Of a stretch of 64,000 bases of DNA, positions 16,912 through 27,210 are shown piece after piece. The stretch covers positions 23,108 through 87,107 of the forward strand of contig NZ_JAQMHR010000011.1 in assembly GCF_028309625.1 (NCBI RefSeq). The letters run 5' to 3'. A model generated the notes under the pieces. It did not search any database and was not told where the DNA came from. It saw only the letters and a list, made by a program, of their open reading frames with translations. Source of the DNA: Trichococcus sp. K1Tr. Its GTDB lineage: Bacteria; Bacillota; Bacilli; Lactobacillales; Aerococcaceae. Position 1 is the first letter of the stretch; the number at the start of each line of letters is the position of its first letter. The position numbers were made by a program, and so were the translations under genes.

Positions 16912-18306
16912 TTATGCGTCAAAACCATTATTGTCAGAAACCTCTTTGAACCAGTAGCCACTTTTCTTGATTGTGCGTTTTCCTTTTTCCGCCAGATCGA
17001 CCGCTATGAATCCGTAGCGGTTTTTGTAGGCATTGGTCCAGGACCAGTTATCCATGCACGTCCACATGTGGTAGCCTTTCACGTTGCAACCCTCCTGCAA
17101 CGCTTGATGGACATATTTCAGATGATCTTGGACAAATTCGATACGGTAATCATCATCAATCCTGCCATCCGCGTTGATGTAGCGCTCTTCGCCTTCCACA
17201 CCCATCCCGTTTTCGGAAATGTAGCAGGGCAGGTTGCCGTAGTTGTCGCGGACATTGATCAGGCAATCATAAATGCCTTTCTCGTAGATTTCCCAGCCGC
17301 GGTACGGATTCATTTTGCGTTCCGGCCAGATGTAGTTGTCGAAGTAATCATCCGGCATCGGCTTGTCGGACAAGCGTTCCGTGCTTTCTTTTTTCATGAT
17401 GCGTCTTGGCTGATAGTAATTGATCCCCAGAATGTCGATGGTATTATGTTGGATGAGTTCTAATTCCGATTGCGTATATTCCGGTAGGTAATCCAATTCC
17501 TTCAACAGCGAAACCAAATCTTCGGGGAAGGTACCTTTGATGGCAGGATCCAAGAAGGAACGGTTGAAGAAGGCATCCGCGAGACGGGCTGCCTTGACGT
17601 CTTCAGGATCATTCTCATTGCGCGGGTAACTAGGCGTCAGATTGAGGATGATACCGATTTGCCCGTCAAGGTTCATTTCATGATAAATTTTGATGGCTTT
17701 TGCGCTTGCCAAAGTTTCGTGATAAGCGACTTGAACGGCTTTTTTCATATCCACGACACTTGGGTAGTGGAATTGGTAGAGATAGCCGCCTTCGACCGGA
17801 ACGATCGGTTCATTGTGGGTGAACCATTTTTTTACGCGGTCGCCGAACAGCTCGAAGCAGATGCGTGCGTAATCCGCATAGGCATCCACGACTTCTTTGC
17901 TTTCCCAGCCTCCTTTCTGTTGTAATGACAACGGCATATCAAAGTGATAAAGGTTCATGAAAGGTTCGATGCCGTTGGCCAACAGCTCGTCGATGTAGCT
18001 GTTGTAAAACGCCACCGCTTCTGGATTCACTGTGCCGATCCCGTCCGGAATCAGACGGCTCCATTGGATGGAGGTTCGGTACGTAGTGTGTCCCGTTTTT
18101 TTCATGAGTGCTATATCTTCTTTGTAGCGATTGTATACGTAGGATGTGTCTTCAGGGCCGACCTGATTGAAGAACAGTTCCGGGTTCTGCTTGTACCAAT
18201 GATCCCAGATGCTGTCCCCCTTGCCGTCTCCGGCAACCGTGCCCTCTGTCTGCGGTCCGCTTGCTGCCGATCCCCACCAGAAACCTGCAGGAAATTCGTA
18301 TTTCAT
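16912..18306 (-). CDS. 6-phospho-beta-glucosidase, GH1
   Basis: A 464-residue GH1 enzyme. The acid/base is Glu166 in WFTHNEPIV and the nucleophile Glu365 in CYISENGMGVE. The N-terminus (FPAGFWWGSAASGPQTEG) has the sugar-binding Gln of the family, and GYHMWTCMDNWSWTNAYKNRYG is the C-terminal aglycone-site region. It is the first gene of the operon with the EIIC gene. Its promoter carries a cre-like site over the -35 and an operator just after the start site, so it is likely under both CcpA and GntR control. Aryl- or alkyl-beta-glucoside 6-phosphates are possible substrates. Confidence 0.91.
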   Translation of the reverse strand: MKYEFPAGFWWGSAASGPQTEGTVAGDGKGDSIWDHWYKQNPELFFNQVGPEDTSYVYNRYKEDIALMKKTGHTTYRTSIQWSRLIPDGIGTVNPEAVAFYNSYIDELLANGIEPFMNLYHFDMPLSLQQKGGWESKEVVDAYADYARICFELFGDRVKKWFTHNEPIVPVEGGYLYQFHYPSVVDMKKAVQVAYHETLASAKAIKIYHEMNLDGQIGIILNLTPSYPRNENDPEDVKAARLADAFFNRSFLDPAIKGTFPEDLVSLLKELDYLPEYTQSELELIQHNTIDILGINYYQPRRIMKKESTERLSDKPMPDDYFDNYIWPERKMNPYRGWEIYEKGIYDCLINVRDNYGNLPCYISENGMGVEGEERYINADGRIDDDYRIEFVQDHLKYVHQALQEGCNVKGYHMWTCMDNWSWTNAYKNRYGFIAVDLAEKGKRTIKKSGYWFKEVSDNNGFDA

Positions 18307-18323
18307 CTAAACAACTCCTTTTC

Positions 18324-18337
18324 TATGTCTATACATA
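18324..18337. promoter_or_regulatory. GntR-type operator of GH1-EIIC operon
   Basis: The palindrome TATGTCTATACATA contains the HutC-type core GT-CTAT-AC. It occupies about +6 to +19 relative to the predicted start, a position suited to repression. Confidence 0.6.
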
Positions 18338-18349
18338 ACTTCAAATAGA

Positions 18350-18387
18350 ATTATACAAAACAGAAAAAGAAAATGCAATCGATTTCA
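18350..18387 (-). promoter_or_regulatory. Promoter and cre-like site of GH1-EIIC operon
   Basis: On the minus strand TTGCAT (18373-18378) and TATAAT (18350-18355) are 17 bp apart. TGAAATCGATTGCA (18374-18387, minus) matches the cre consensus with one mismatch and covers the -35 box. Confidence 0.7.
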
Positions 18388-18495
18388 ACGAAAAATATAT
18401 ATTTTTATTATTTCTCAATTATTTTTGCGTTCTGACGAGAATTGGGGAGTTGATTATGGTATAAAGAGAACAAACAGGTTTGGAGGCGATAGGTG

Positions 18496-19416
18496 ATGAA
18501 AATTGGAGTCATCGGGTTAGGTAACATTGCGCAAAAGGCGTATCTTCCGGTCATGGTCGAGATGCAGGATGAGGTGGAATGGCATCTGTGCTCGCGGAAT
18601 CGGGAGACGCTGGAAACTGTAGGGAAAAAATTCGGCTTCCGGCATTTGTACACTTCGATTGAGGAATGGTTGGACAGCGGAATCGAGGCTGCTTTTGTGC
18701 ACGTAGCTACCGTTGCCCATGCGGAAATCATCCGCAAGCTATTGGAGCGCGGCATTTCGGTCTATGTGGACAAGCCCATCAGTGATGATTTGGAAGAAAC
18801 AAAGCAACTGATCGAGTTGGCGGATGCCAAGGGATTGCTCCTTACCGCTGGCTTCAATCGCCGGTTTGCTCCGATGGTGGAACGGCTGAAAGGGATCCCT
18901 GATAAAAAGATGATCCTGATTCAGAAGGATCGCGTGAAGAACGTGGAACCGGTCCGTTTTGCTGTCTATGATCTGTTCATCCATATCGCGGATACGGCTT
19001 TGTATTTATTGGATGATGAGGTGGTTTCGGTGCAATCGCATCTGGTCGAAACCGAAGGGGAACTGAAACGGCTATGGCTGATGCTCGAAACGAAGAGCAC
19101 CACTTGTTTCGTTTCAATGAACTATGAAGCGGGAGCCAATCAGGAAGTCATGGAGGTCCAAAGTCCTGAGGGGATTGCGCGCGTCCTGAATCTGACCGAC
19201 ATGACCATTGGACAAAAAAATGGCAAGCAGCAAATTGCTTTTGGCGATTGGGAAGGGACGCTCCGCAAGCGAGGATTCGCACCGTTGATCGGTTCGTTTG
19301 TCGCAGGCATAAAGGAACATACTAACCCCGTCTCCACAGAATCGAGCTATCTGAGCCACTCTTTGTGCGAGAAAATTCTCGCCGACAACGGATTCGGAAG
19401 CAAGCCAAACGAATAG
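18496..19416 (+). CDS. Gfo/Idh/MocA-family oxidoreductase
   Basis: A 306-residue NAD(P)-dependent oxidoreductase. The Rossmann fold starts with KIGVIGLGNIAQKAYLP. The family motif is VYVDKPISDDLEETKQLIELA with the EKP-type lysine in the form DKP, followed by TAGFNRRFAPMVERL. It is shorter than the usual 330-380 residues. The ATG at 18496 has GGAGG nine bases upstream; the preceding GTG at 18493 is possible. It is divergent from the GH1-EIIC operon and not obviously in an operon with the MATE gene. The substrate is unknown; sugars or inositols are usual for the family. Confidence 0.86.
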   Translation: MKIGVIGLGNIAQKAYLPVMVEMQDEVEWHLCSRNRETLETVGKKFGFRHLYTSIEEWLDSGIEAAFVHVATVAHAEIIRKLLERGISVYVDKPISDDLEETKQLIELADAKGLLLTAGFNRRFAPMVERLKGIPDKKMILIQKDRVKNVEPVRFAVYDLFIHIADTALYLLDDEVVSVQSHLVETEGELKRLWLMLETKSTTCFVSMNYEAGANQEVMEVQSPEGIARVLNLTDMTIGQKNGKQQIAFGDWEGTLRKRGFAPLIGSFVAGIKEHTNPVSTESSYLSHSLCEKILADNGFGSKPNE

Positions 19417-19522
19417 GCCGGAATTTTTGTAGGTACAATTTACATATTTTTGTTAATTTGTTCGTACATCTCTGGTATAATATAAATCAGCAAGGCCAAG
19501 GATCATCAAATGGAGGTGAAGG

Positions 19523-20908
19523 ATGACAAAAGATATGACTGCCGGCAGTCCCGCGAAGCTGCTCGTGCTGTTCGCGGTTCCGATGCTGATAGGGAATATA
19601 TTCCAACAACTTTACAGCTTAGCGGACACGATCATCATCGGCAGGACATTGGGAGTGGACGGACTGGCGGCCATCGGATCGGTCGGCGGGGTGCTCTTTT
19701 TTATCCATGGATTCGGGATCGGGGTCACTTCGGGTTTGGGAATCGTCATCGCGCAGCGTTTTGGCACGAAAAATGAGGAGCGGATCCGGAAAAGCATCAC
19801 GATAAGCGTCTGGATCACTCTTTTCATGACTGTTCTTATAACCATCCTGAGCGTTTGGCTAGCTGAAGATATCCTGTTGTTCATGGATACGCCGGCAGAA
19901 ATACGCAAGGAAGCCGAAGCTTACTTTTTGACTTTGATGTGGGGTTCGGTGGCGATCATGGTATTCAATTTGTTGAGCAACATCCTGCGTTCACTGGGTG
20001 ACAGCAAACTTCCATTGGTCATCCTGGTGATTTCTTCCATATTGAATGTGGTATTGGATTATGTTTTCATTGTCTGGTTTTCTATGGGGGTTGCAGGAGC
20101 AGCGCTGGCGACAGTTGCGGCGCAATTATTCGCCAGTTTTCTCTGTTTCGTATATATCCGGAAAAAAATGGCGATTCTGCGCTTTTCCAAAGAAGATTGG
20201 CGCATGCAGCCCGCGGACTTCTCGTTGCCGTTGAAAATTTCGCTCCCGATCGGTCTGCAAGCCTCCATCATTTCGATCGGTTTGATTGTATTGCAGAAAA
20301 GTCTGAATGGCTTTGGACCGGAAGCGGTCGGTGGATACGCCATCGCCCAAAAATTGGACATCATGGCAACTTTGCCGATAGCCTCCATCGGTATCGCGAT
20401 GGCGACTTTCGCAGCCCAAAACTACGGGGCCGGATTGTATTCGCGTATTTGGGCAGGCGCGCGCATCAGTTTGCTGCTGTCCTTTGTCTACAGCATTGTT
20501 TTAGGAGGAGCGCTTTTGTTCTTCGGGACGGATATCATCCGGCTGTTGTTCAATCAGAATGATCCGGCAGTATTGGCATATGCGCATACGTATTTTATTG
20601 CGACGGCCAGCTTCTATCTTGTATTGACGACGTTGATCATTTTGCGGTATACGCTGCAAGGTGTGGGGGACAATGCCGCGCCTACCTTTGGGGGTGTGAT
20701 GGAGATGGTCGCGCGCGTCCTTGTTCCGTTGGGATTTTCCGGTCTGCTAGGCTACCAAGCTGTTGCTTTTGCCAACCCGATTGCATGGGTGGGAGCTGCC
20801 GTTCCGATGATGTACGCTTATCGTCAGTTGAAAAGAAAATTGACCTCTTTGGAGGAGAACAGACGCAAGGAAGCCGAGGGTGAGCGATTGGTTGAATTGT
20901 CGGATTGA
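19523..20908 (+). CDS. MATE-family efflux transporter
   Basis: A 461-residue membrane protein of the MATE (multidrug and toxin extrusion) family with twelve predicted segments in two MatE halves. The first begins KLLVLFAVPMLIGNIFQQLYSLADTIIIGRTLG; the second has SLPLKISLPIGLQASIISIG and MATFAAQNYGAG. Such proteins export cationic compounds driven by Na+ or H+. The ATG at 19523 follows GGAGGTGAAGG. A TATAAT box lies at 19476-19481. It stands alone between the oxidoreductase and transketolase genes. Confidence 0.91.
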   Translation: MTKDMTAGSPAKLLVLFAVPMLIGNIFQQLYSLADTIIIGRTLGVDGLAAIGSVGGVLFFIHGFGIGVTSGLGIVIAQRFGTKNEERIRKSITISVWITLFMTVLITILSVWLAEDILLFMDTPAEIRKEAEAYFLTLMWGSVAIMVFNLLSNILRSLGDSKLPLVILVISSILNVVLDYVFIVWFSMGVAGAALATVAAQLFASFLCFVYIRKKMAILRFSKEDWRMQPADFSLPLKISLPIGLQASIISIGLIVLQKSLNGFGPEAVGGYAIAQKLDIMATLPIASIGIAMATFAAQNYGAGLYSRIWAGARISLLLSFVYSIVLGGALLFFGTDIIRLLFNQNDPAVLAYAHTYFIATASFYLVLTTLIILRYTLQGVGDNAAPTFGGVMEMVARVLVPLGFSGLLGYQAVAFANPIAWVGAAVPMMYAYRQLKRKLTSLEENRRKEAEGERLVELSD

Positions 20909-20965
20909 TAATCCATTATTGATGCATATCTAAGTTAATAAACTGATATAAACCGATTCGGAATA

Positions 20966-20974
20966 TGTTATAAT
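20966..20974 (+). promoter_or_regulatory. Extended -10 promoter of transketolase gene
   Basis: TGTTATAAT about 73 bp upstream of the tkt start codon is an extended -10 element without a clear -35 box. Confidence 0.6.
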
Positions 20975-21046
20975 AAGATTAAATCATGATTAAAAAAGTT
21001 TGTTGAGGAGTTCAATACTAGATTCACTATCTTGAGGAGGAAAAAA

Positions 21047-23050
21047 ATGTTTGATCAAATTGATGAGTTAGCAGTTAATGCAGTACGTACACTTAGCATA
21101 GACGCCGTACAGAAGGCCAATTCAGGACATCCTGGTTTGCCGATGGGAGCCGCTCCGATGGCCTACGCGCTTTGGACAAAACATTTGAAAGTCAACCCTA
21201 AGAACAGCTTGTGGGCAGACCGTGACCGTTTCGTATTATCGGCTGGACATGGGTCATCCATGTTGTACAGCTTGTTGCACTTATCCGGCTTCGCTGTAAG
21301 CCTGGACGACGTGAAGAACTTCCGTCAATTCGGCAGCAAAACACCTGGACACCCGGAAGTGCATGACACAGACGGCGTGGAAGCGACGACTGGTCCTTTG
21401 GGACAAGGGATCGCGAATGCGGTCGGTTTTGCGATGGCTGAAGCGCACTTGGCTGCTACCTACAACAAAGAAAACTTCCCGGTTGTGGATCACTATACTT
21501 ACTTCCTGAACGGCGACGGCGATCTGATGGAAGGCATCTCCCATGAAGCAGCCAGCTTGGCTGGCCACTTGAAATTGGGCAAACTGATTGGTTTGTATGA
21601 CTCCAACGACATTTCCCTTGACGGCCCAACATCGAAATCCTTTACGGAAGACGTGGCTGCTCGTTTTAAAGCTTACGGTTGGCAGCATATCCTGGTGAAG
21701 GACGGCAATGATCTGGAAGCCATCTCCAAAGCCATCGAAGAAGCGAAAGCTGAAACCGAAAAACCGACTTTGATCGAAATCAAAACCATCATCGGCTTTG
21801 GTGCTCCTGACGCAGGAACGCATAAAGTGCATGGTGCTCCCCTTGGAGCGGAAGGCGTTGCTTTTGCTAAAGCGGCTTACGGCTGTGCGGACGAAGCTTT
21901 CTGCGTACCGGCTGAAGTGACAACCCGTTTCAATGAAAAAATGGTTGAAGAAGGCCAACAGGCTGAAGCAGCTTGGACAGCGATGTTCAACGACTACAAA
22001 GCCGCTTATCCGGAATTGGCGCAACAATTCGAAGCTGCCATCGACGGTAAATTGCCTGAAGGTTGGCAAGACAAACTGCCGACTTATGAAGTGGGCAGCG
22101 CAGCCAAAGCAAGCCGTGTGACCAGTGCTGAAGCGATTCAAGCATTGGGTGAAGTTGTACCTTATTTCTGGGGCGGTTCTGCGGACTTATCGTCTTCAAA
22201 CAACACAATGATCAAATCGGCAAGCGATTTTGAGCCGGGCAACTATGCCGGCCGCAATATCTGGTACGGTGTGCGCGAATTCGCGATGGCCGCTATCATG
22301 AACGGCATCGTTCTGCATGGCGGAACGAGAACGTATGTAGGGACATTCTTCGTCTTCACTGACTACTTGCGCCCAGCGATGCGTTTGGCTGCCATTTCGC
22401 ACTTGCCTGGCACTTACGTGATGACGCATGACTCAATCGCGGTCGGCGAAGACGGCCCGACGCATGAGCCTGTGGAACACTTGTCCAGCTACCGTGGCAT
22501 GCCGAACTTGACGGTTCTGCGTCCGGCCGACGGCAACGAAGTCAGTGCTGCATGGGAAATCGCAGTGTCTTCAGCGGACAAACCAACGATGTTGGTACTG
22601 ACGCGCCAAAACTTACCTGTTTTGGAAGGCACAAAAGAAATGGCCCGCGAAGGCGTGAAGAAGGGTGCTTACGTACTTTCTCCACAACAAGGCGAAACGC
22701 CTGCCGGCATCCTGATTGCAACCGGTTCGGAAGTGAACTTGGCTGTGGAAGCTCAAAAACAATTGCGTGAAGCTGGAGTGGACGTATCTGTTGTCTCCAT
22801 GCCGAGTTTCGATCTGTTCGAAGCGCAGGATGCAGCCTACAAAGAAACAGTCCTACCTGGCGCAGTCCGCAACCGCATGTCCATCGAAATGGGCGCGACC
22901 TTCGGTTGGGAACGTTATGTTGGTCTGGATGGCCTAGCTTACGGCATCGATACTTACGGTGCAAGCGGCAACGGCAACGTGGTAATGGCGGAATATGGCT
23001 TCACTACTGAAAAAGTGGTTGCAGCTTATCAAGCAAAATTCGCAAAATAG
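21047..23050 (+). CDS. tkt: Transketolase
   Basis: A 667-residue thiamine-diphosphate enzyme of the pentose phosphate pathway that moves two-carbon units between sugar phosphates. The N-terminal signature is [20 protein letters not shown]. The TPP motif is [32 protein letters not shown], and the pyrimidine domain has [16 protein letters not shown] and [18 protein letters not shown]. The start has GAGGAGG six bases upstream; an in-frame TTG at 21032 lies inside that ribosome site. It is a single gene with its own promoter and terminator. Codons are biased toward strong expression. It would process pentoses released by the arabinan locus next door. Confidence 0.96.
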   Translation: MFDQIDELAVNAVRTLSIDAVQKANSGHPGLPMGAAPMAYALWTKHLKVNPKNSLWADRDRFVLSAGHGSSMLYSLLHLSGFAVSLDDVKNFRQFGSKTPGHPEVHDTDGVEATTGPLGQGIANAVGFAMAEAHLAATYNKENFPVVDHYTYFLNGDGDLMEGISHEAASLAGHLKLGKLIGLYDSNDISLDGPTSKSFTEDVAARFKAYGWQHILVKDGNDLEAISKAIEEAKAETEKPTLIEIKTIIGFGAPDAGTHKVHGAPLGAEGVAFAKAAYGCADEAFCVPAEVTTRFNEKMVEEGQQAEAAWTAMFNDYKAAYPELAQQFEAAIDGKLPEGWQDKLPTYEVGSAAKASRVTSAEAIQALGEVVPYFWGGSADLSSSNNTMIKSASDFEPGNYAGRNIWYGVREFAMAAIMNGIVLHGGTRTYVGTFFVFTDYLRPAMRLAAISHLPGTYVMTHDSIAVGEDGPTHEPVEHLSSYRGMPNLTVLRPADGNEVSAAWEIAVSSADKPTMLVLTRQNLPVLEGTKEMAREGVKKGAYVLSPQQGETPAGILIATGSEVNLAVEAQKQLREAGVDVSVVSMPSFDLFEAQDAAYKETVLPGAVRNRMSIEMGATFGWERYVGLDGLAYGIDTYGASGNGNVVMAEYGFTTEKVVAAYQAKFAK

Positions 23051-23068
23051 ACTTCAATTTAAGGAATC

Positions 23069-23116
23069 AAAAAGCTGCGATCCGCTCCGAGAGGAGTGGG
23101 TCGCAGCTTTTTTCAT
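23069..23116 (+). terminator. Terminator after tkt
   Basis: The stem AAAAGCTGCGA/TCGCAGCTTTTTT encloses an inner stem GCTCC/GGAGT and ends in a T-run. It also separates tkt from the convergent arsR-type gene. Confidence 0.88.
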
Positions 23117-23119
23117 TTT

Positions 23120-24022
23120 TCAGGAGTAATAGGCTTTGAAGTTGATGTCCTGGTCATGATTCCCGAATTTTTTGCCGAATAGGGTTACGCCTCCGACATT
23201 TTCAGCATCCGGTTTCACTTCGATGCGGATTTCCCATGTTTCAGCTGTCTTATTCAGGTCAGAGATGCTGACTTGGGAAAGGGGGTCTCCGTCCATGTAA
23301 GTGCCGTGATGGGTTACCCTTAGTGTCTTCAACAAACCGTATTGATTCAAATTAGAAGGCCACCAAGATGGATTCAGCTTCCCGCGCGTGTCCGCGAAGT
23401 CGCCTGGACTCGTCCACGTGCCCAACTCTGTTCCGTTCAAGGTGAATGTGATGTCGGATGGCCAAACATCATTCGAAAAAGGGAATTCCGAACTGATTTC
23501 CATGCTGATGTCAATCTGCTCCAGCGTGTCATCAGGCGTCAGGAAGTTGGGGGTTTTGTATTCCACATAACCTGCAGTGAACCAAAGGATGCTGGCGTCC
23601 ATTCGCCCAGAGTCCATGAAGTATTTCGGTTCATCGACATTTCCGATGAAATCTTTGGAATCGGCCAAGCCGCAAGTCGGAGTGACGTGATAATCCGTGT
23701 AGTGCCCGATCGGAATGGCGGTATCGAAGGTTTCGAAGGAGTGGTAGATTTTCTTCGGAAAATGGATATCGATATGATCGACTTTCAGGATGGATACTTT
23801 TTGGAGACCGGATATGCCGGGGATCCTTTCCGTTTTGATGATACCTACGGCTTCAAGTTTTTTGATGTGCTTTGAAATGATGGCGCTGCTTAGATTCAGT
23901 TCAAGCGCGAGATCTTTCACATTCATTTTTTGTTTGGATAATAATTGGATGATCTTTAAGCGTATATCGCTGGCCAATGCCTCATATACAGCCAAAGATG
24001 ATTCGGATATGTCCAATTGCAT
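23120..24022 (-). CDS. ArsR-family regulator with large C-terminal domain, probable arabinan-locus regulator
   Basis: A 300-residue protein. Residues 8-70 form an ArsR winged helix (VYEALASDIRLKIIQLLSKQ ... LNLSSAIISKHIKKLEAVGIIKT). Residues 75-300 are a beta-rich, Trp- and Asp-rich domain that I do not recognise as a metal sensor; no Cys/His metal box is seen. Ordinary ArsR proteins are only about 100 residues. The gene is divergent from the arabinosidase/ABC operon. Inverted repeats TTTATCAC/GTGATAAA cover its own promoter, and TTAGT-N-AACTAA repeats lie in the operon leader. I infer a sugar-responsive repressor whose C-terminal domain binds arabino-oligosaccharides or a derivative. Confidence 0.8.
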   Translation of the reverse strand: MQLDISESSLAVYEALASDIRLKIIQLLSKQKMNVKDLALELNLSSAIISKHIKKLEAVGIIKTERIPGISGLQKVSILKVDHIDIHFPKKIYHSFETFDTAIPIGHYTDYHVTPTCGLADSKDFIGNVDEPKYFMDSGRMDASILWFTAGYVEYKTPNFLTPDDTLEQIDISMEISSEFPFSNDVWPSDITFTLNGTELGTWTSPGDFADTRGKLNPSWWPSNLNQYGLLKTLRVTHHGTYMDGDPLSQVSISDLNKTAETWEIRIEVKPDAENVGGVTLFGKKFGNHDQDINFKAYYS

Positions 24023-24059
24023 AAGCTCACCTCATTTTTCATTTCTGTTAATGATATTG

Positions 24060-24107
24060 TTTATCACTGTATGTGATAAATATAAAAGTTTATCACTTGT
24101 CTGTCAA
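24060..24107 (-). promoter_or_regulatory. Promoter and operator half-sites of ArsR-type gene
   Basis: On the minus strand TTGACA (24102-24107) and TATATT (24079-24084) are 17 bp apart. Three half-sites overlap them: TTTATCAC (24060-24067), GTGATAAA (24073-24080) and TTTATCAC (24089-24096). This suggests tight autoregulation. Confidence 0.7.
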
Positions 24108-24129
24108 TAGGTTAGGTTAGATTACTCTA

Positions 24130-24141
24130 TTAGTTAACTAA
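24130..24141. promoter_or_regulatory. TTAGTTAACTAA palindrome
   Basis: A perfect 12-bp palindrome in the divergent regulatory region. Related copies are TTAGTAAACTAA (24326-24337) and TTAACTAA (24342-24349) in the leader of the arabinosidase operon. Confidence 0.55.
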
Positions 24142-24270
24142 AAAAGATATATTTCCCATAGGTTTATGAAAATGCTGATTGAAAAGAGCGTGACGGTAGC
24201 GATTATGAACATGGTTAACAAATGTGTTAATTAAATTTAAAATATATTTGCCAAAACAACGCAAATAGTG

Positions 24271-24299
24271 TTGACAACGTTTGCATAGTTCGATATTAT
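24271..24299 (+). promoter_or_regulatory. Promoter of arabinan operon with cre-like site
   Basis: TTGACA (24271-24276) and TATTAT (24294-24299) are 17 bp apart. TGACAACGTTTGCA (24272-24285) matches the cre consensus with two mismatches and covers the -35 box, which fits CcpA repression. Confidence 0.75.
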
Positions 24300-24325
24300 T
24301 ACCTCATAAGTTAATTTTATTAATC

Positions 24326-24349
24326 TTAGTAAACTAAAATGTTAACTAA
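24326..24349. promoter_or_regulatory. Paired TTAG/CTAA operators in operon leader
   Basis: TTAGTAAACTAA and TTAACTAA lie 4 bp apart, about 20-45 bp downstream of the predicted transcription start and just before the ribosome site. The position suits a roadblock repressor. Confidence 0.55.
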
Positions 24350-24357
24350 GTTGGTAA

Positions 24358-25866
<1,509 letters not shown>

Positions 25867-25882
25867 AATGGAGGCATAAAAA

Positions 25883-27112
25883 ATGAAAAATGCACACAGA
25901 AAGTTTTTATCAGCAGCGACTTTGGCAGGCATCACCTTATTGGCAGGTTGCGGGAACGCAAACACGATCACCTTCTGGAACCCGTTGACCGGGGACGATG
26001 GTGCCTATATGGATGCGTTGGTTGCCGAGTACAATGAGACAGACCCTGAATTTCCCGTCGAGAGCGTCATCACAGCGGATATGTACACCAAAATCTACAC
26101 AGTCATGAACTCCGGCAAAGACATTCCGGATTTGGCCTTGATTCACGCAGACCGCGTACCCCAATTCGCTGATTTGGATATGTTGGAGCCTGTCGAAGGT
26201 CTGATGGCGACGAATACCGATCTGACAGCGGACAACTACCTTGAAGTAGCCTGGAATGCAGGCAATTATGAGGGAACGCAATACACGGTTCCGTTGGATA
26301 TCCACGGGAATGCGATGTATTACAATACAGATCTGCTGGATAAATATGACGCAAACACTTTCCTGGATGATGATGTGGTGACGATCGAAGAAATCCTATC
26401 ATTGGATGGGAAACTGGATGAAGGACAGTATGCCATCAATAACGCCTTGATCGAATGGGTGGCATTAGCGAACGTCGTCAATATAGGTGGGGATATTTCC
26501 GACGAAGCCGGCAATCCTACCATCAATACGGATGCAATGAAAACGGTAGTCGAACAGTTGAAATCGGTAGCGGATGCAGGCTTGATGTCACCTTACGGAG
26601 AAGATGGCTATGCGATGTTCCAATCGGGAGATGTGTTATTCTCCACTGACGGAACTTGGACATCCACAGCTCACGGCTCTGTTGAAGGATTGAACTTCGG
26701 AGTGACCAACGTTTATTCCGTGACGCCTGACAAATTCACAAACAGATCGTCTGCCCACTTGTTCTCATTGCTAAGCAATGAAGACAGAACCGATGAAAAA
26801 GAACAAGGGGTTGCAGATTTCTTGAGCTGGATGCGTGAAAATTCGATCGACTGGGCAGGTGCCGGCCAAATCGTTGCAAGTAAAGAAGTATTCGAGAGCG
26901 AAGAATATCAAAAATATCCACAATCCTTCTTCACAAGTTCAGATGCTGAAAAAGAAGCTTCCTATATCTTTGATTACAAATATTACAGCTATGTCGAATC
27001 GGCTTTGGGTACCGTTTTATCTGACATGATCTATGGCAACATCACAATCGACGAAGGTCTGGATCAAGCGCAAAAAACAGTCGAAGATTTGATTGCCGAA
27101 AATGCAAGCTGA
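25883..27112 (+). CDS. ABC transporter sugar-binding lipoprotein (CUT1)
   Basis: A 409-residue extracellular solute-binding protein. The signal peptide ends in the lipobox LLAGC (Cys23), so it is anchored to the outer membrane face by lipid. TITFWNPLTGDDGAYMDALVAEYN and later segments match family 1 sugar-binding proteins (SBP_bac_1). It lies between a GH51 gene and two permease genes, so the likely ligands are arabino-oligosaccharides. A hairpin after the gene may give it more mRNA than the permeases. The start follows a GGAGG site. Confidence 0.92.
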   Translation: MKNAHRKFLSAATLAGITLLAGCGNANTITFWNPLTGDDGAYMDALVAEYNETDPEFPVESVITADMYTKIYTVMNSGKDIPDLALIHADRVPQFADLDMLEPVEGLMATNTDLTADNYLEVAWNAGNYEGTQYTVPLDIHGNAMYYNTDLLDKYDANTFLDDDVVTIEEILSLDGKLDEGQYAINNALIEWVALANVVNIGGDISDEAGNPTINTDAMKTVVEQLKSVADAGLMSPYGEDGYAMFQSGDVLFSTDGTWTSTAHGSVEGLNFGVTNVYSVTPDKFTNRSSAHLFSLLSNEDRTDEKEQGVADFLSWMRENSIDWAGAGQIVASKEVFESEEYQKYPQSFFTSSDAEKEASYIFDYKYYSYVESALGTVLSDMIYGNITIDEGLDQAQKTVEDLIAENAS

Positions 27113-27147
27113 TCATCCAAACGCAATGGAGTGACAAGGAAGTAATT

Positions 27148-27197
27148 CAAAAATTCATACGGCATTCTTAACCGGAATTGCTGTATGGATTTTTTTG
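27148..27197 (+). terminator. Attenuator-like hairpin between binding protein and permeases
   Basis: An imperfect stem (AATTCATACGGCATTC against GGAATTGCTGTATGGATT) is followed by seven Ts, and the permease ribosome site GAAAGGAAG comes right after. Partial termination or RNA stabilisation here would raise binding-protein over permease expression. Confidence 0.6.
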
Positions 27198-27210
27198 AAA
27201 GGAAGATAAT

